Shown here: in pieces, positions 62,530-64,000 of the stretch
Layout of the letters: every line of letters starts with the position of its first letter
Numbering within the stretch: position 1 is the stretch's first letter
NCBI GenBank assembly: GCA_023333565.1
Contig: JAJKFH010003493.1
Span: forward strand, 3,100,001-3,164,000
Source of the DNA: Puffinus mauretanicus
Lineage: Eukaryota; Chordata; Aves; Procellariiformes; Procellariidae
DNA length: 64,000 nt
Direction of reading: 5' to 3'
Notes under the pieces: generated by a model
Seen by the model: the letters and a program-made list of their open reading frames with translations, nothing else
What the model was told of the DNA's origin: nothing
Database searches by the model: none
Position numbers and translations under genes: made by a program

Positions 62530-64000
62530 TTTAATTCATAAAACAGACAAACAAAACATACTGTAGATACTGCAGGTTTTTATAATTTCTTTTCTGTTTT
62601 TTTTTAGTTAGCCGTATTTCTTTTATGCTGCATATTAGTGTCCATACAATGCAGAGCAGTACAGTTGTGAAACCGGAGGATGGTCAAAAGAAAATTTTTC
62701 CCTTGTGTACGTTTTTTTACTTTTGCAGTTCAGATCCCCAAAGAAAAAGTATGTTATTCATGTTTATATTCTCTTTAATGTTAAATGTAGTCTGCACTGC
62801 TGAGGTGGGTGCTGCTGTCTGGGATATATAACTACTGGATTATAACTACTAAAAGATGATGTAAAAATGATGATGTACTGACTACTGCGAAAATGATGTA
62901 AACAACCCATATTCATTCCAGAATGTGAAAAGATGCTCCTAGTATCCCTTTCATTCATTTAAAATGGCTTCCTTATTTATCTTTGTTCCAACAAGCCAAG
63001 AAATACAGTTCACTGCAAAGAAAGGCGAATTCTGGGCACTAGCAGTCTGTGTGTGTCCCATTTCAGAGGCTGAGCAATGGCTGGAGGGACCCATTTTTCT
63101 GCTGGCTGTAGCTCTCTTGATTATTCTTTTAGCCAGATGTTGAACAGAAAACTGAAAAACTTTAGATGCTCTTAAAAATGATGATAATAAGGGAAGATGA
63201 TAGAACATAACTGGATTGTACTCTTGCAGCTGAATTGCTATTGATTTTAGAGAATGTAAAATCTCATTGCGAGACAGCCATCTCTAGCCCCTGGCTACAC
63301 TCTGCCACCTTGCCTGCATGGGGCAGGGAAGTAGCTTGCAAATGGCTTCGCTCTTTCCAAGGAGATGGCTTGTAGCATGCAGTTCTGCTTTGTACAAGCC
63401 TGGTTGCTATCATTTGTCTCTCTGATTAGTCCTTCTCCTATTGCAACCATTAGTAGACATTATGTTGACTTCAGTTGTATAGAGCTGTGTTGTATTAGAG
63501 CAAACTAGTGATGATTTTGTATTAAATGTTGCACTGTAGCACCTATTTTCATGGGTATAGAAGGATCTGTTGTAGAAAAATAAGATACAGTCCCAACCTA
63601 ATGAAGTGGAAACTTATTTGAGCCCAAAGTGTATTTCACAAGTAGTAGGAATATAATCCAAATATTTGTATTTTTAATATGACTTTTTTTTTCCTGACCT
63701 TTCACCTGCAGGGTTTTTTTCCAAGGAAGTTATATTTTGCTTACCTTATTTCATTTTGCACATAAGGAAAGAACATAAAAGAAAATATTTTTGCTAATGT
63801 TTTGCTTGTGTTCCCTTATATACAAAGAATTTTACCAAAAAAAAAAAAAAAGGGATTCATTCTTTATCAACAAGGCACAGCATACAATAATTAATTATTG
63901 TATAGATATTACAGCTTATCTGTAATGTTCAATCACAGCAAATAATAGTGGCAAAGTTGGATTTTGTATGGTTTTATTACTGTAAAGGATATAGGACAAA
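62530..64000. other. Unannotated AT-rich DNA to the window edge
   Basis: No gene recognised. A 59-codon plus frame at 62964-63143 begins with ATG and ends in a hydrophobic stretch (FLLAVALLIILLARC), but nothing else supports it. A-tract at 63837-63852 and a small palindrome CAATAATTAATTATTG near 63885-63900. Confidence 0.5.
63837..63852. repeat. Poly(A) tract, 16 nt
   Basis: Pure A run. No retrocopy recognised upstream. Confidence 0.9.

Noticed and set aside
62964..63143. 59-codon plus frame ending in a membrane-segment-like stretch
   Set aside because: No start context, homologue or neighbour supports it; the reverse strand is also open here, as expected by chance.
1..64000. tRNA genes, conserved microRNAs and CRISPR-like arrays
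   Set aside because: None of the microRNA seeds I checked by eye, no tRNA B-box pattern, and no regularly spaced repeats were found; a covariance-model scan would be needed to exclude diverged RNA genes.

Overview
The window reads as a stretch of a bird nuclear genome. The main reasons are a CR1 LINE with avian-type sequence at the left edge, a second CR1 3' end with its terminal repeat of the ATTCTATG type, AT-rich low-repeat DNA, and no mammalian SINEs or L1. It is intergenic or deep intronic sequence: no host protein-coding gene could be assigned with confidence. Almost every open frame is short, lies in AT-rich DNA, has no recognisable domain and is best read as chance.

Layout. 1-826 is a CR1 LINE on the minus strand with an open reverse-transcriptase C-terminal half, and 2479-2583 is a second CR1 3' end. 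5968-7105 is the most remarkable block: on the minus strand, a 5'-truncated R2 retrotransposon (last part of its endonuclease plus 3' UTR) is still joined, exactly at the R2 target site, to about 490-520 bp of downstream 28S rRNA sequence. A piece of rDNA with its site-specific retrotransposon is therefore lying in ordinary genomic DNA. 8520-9475 (minus) is a decayed, intronless-looking coding region that I cannot name. 11931-12092 looks like a small hAT-type MITE. From 12093 to 43501 the DNA is unannotated except for simple repeats, small palindromes and a GC-rich patch at 24990-25345.

43502-46700 is framed by a 221-bp inverted duplication whose two arms differ at a single base, with a 2757-bp spacer: a recent rearrangement. 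47185-47820 is an old, diverged CR1-family LINE on the minus strand. 47821-64000 is again mostly empty, with a second decayed coding-like stretch at 56330-57110 (minus), a GC-rich LTR-like patch at 59571-59985, and a short frame with good coding character at 62305-62526 (minus).

No genes here can be shown to work together. The biology visible is retroelement insertion and decay (CR1 of two ages, R2), dispersal of rDNA, and local rearrangement by fold-back or template switching. All family calls rest on my reading of the sequence and on remembered family features; no database search was possible.
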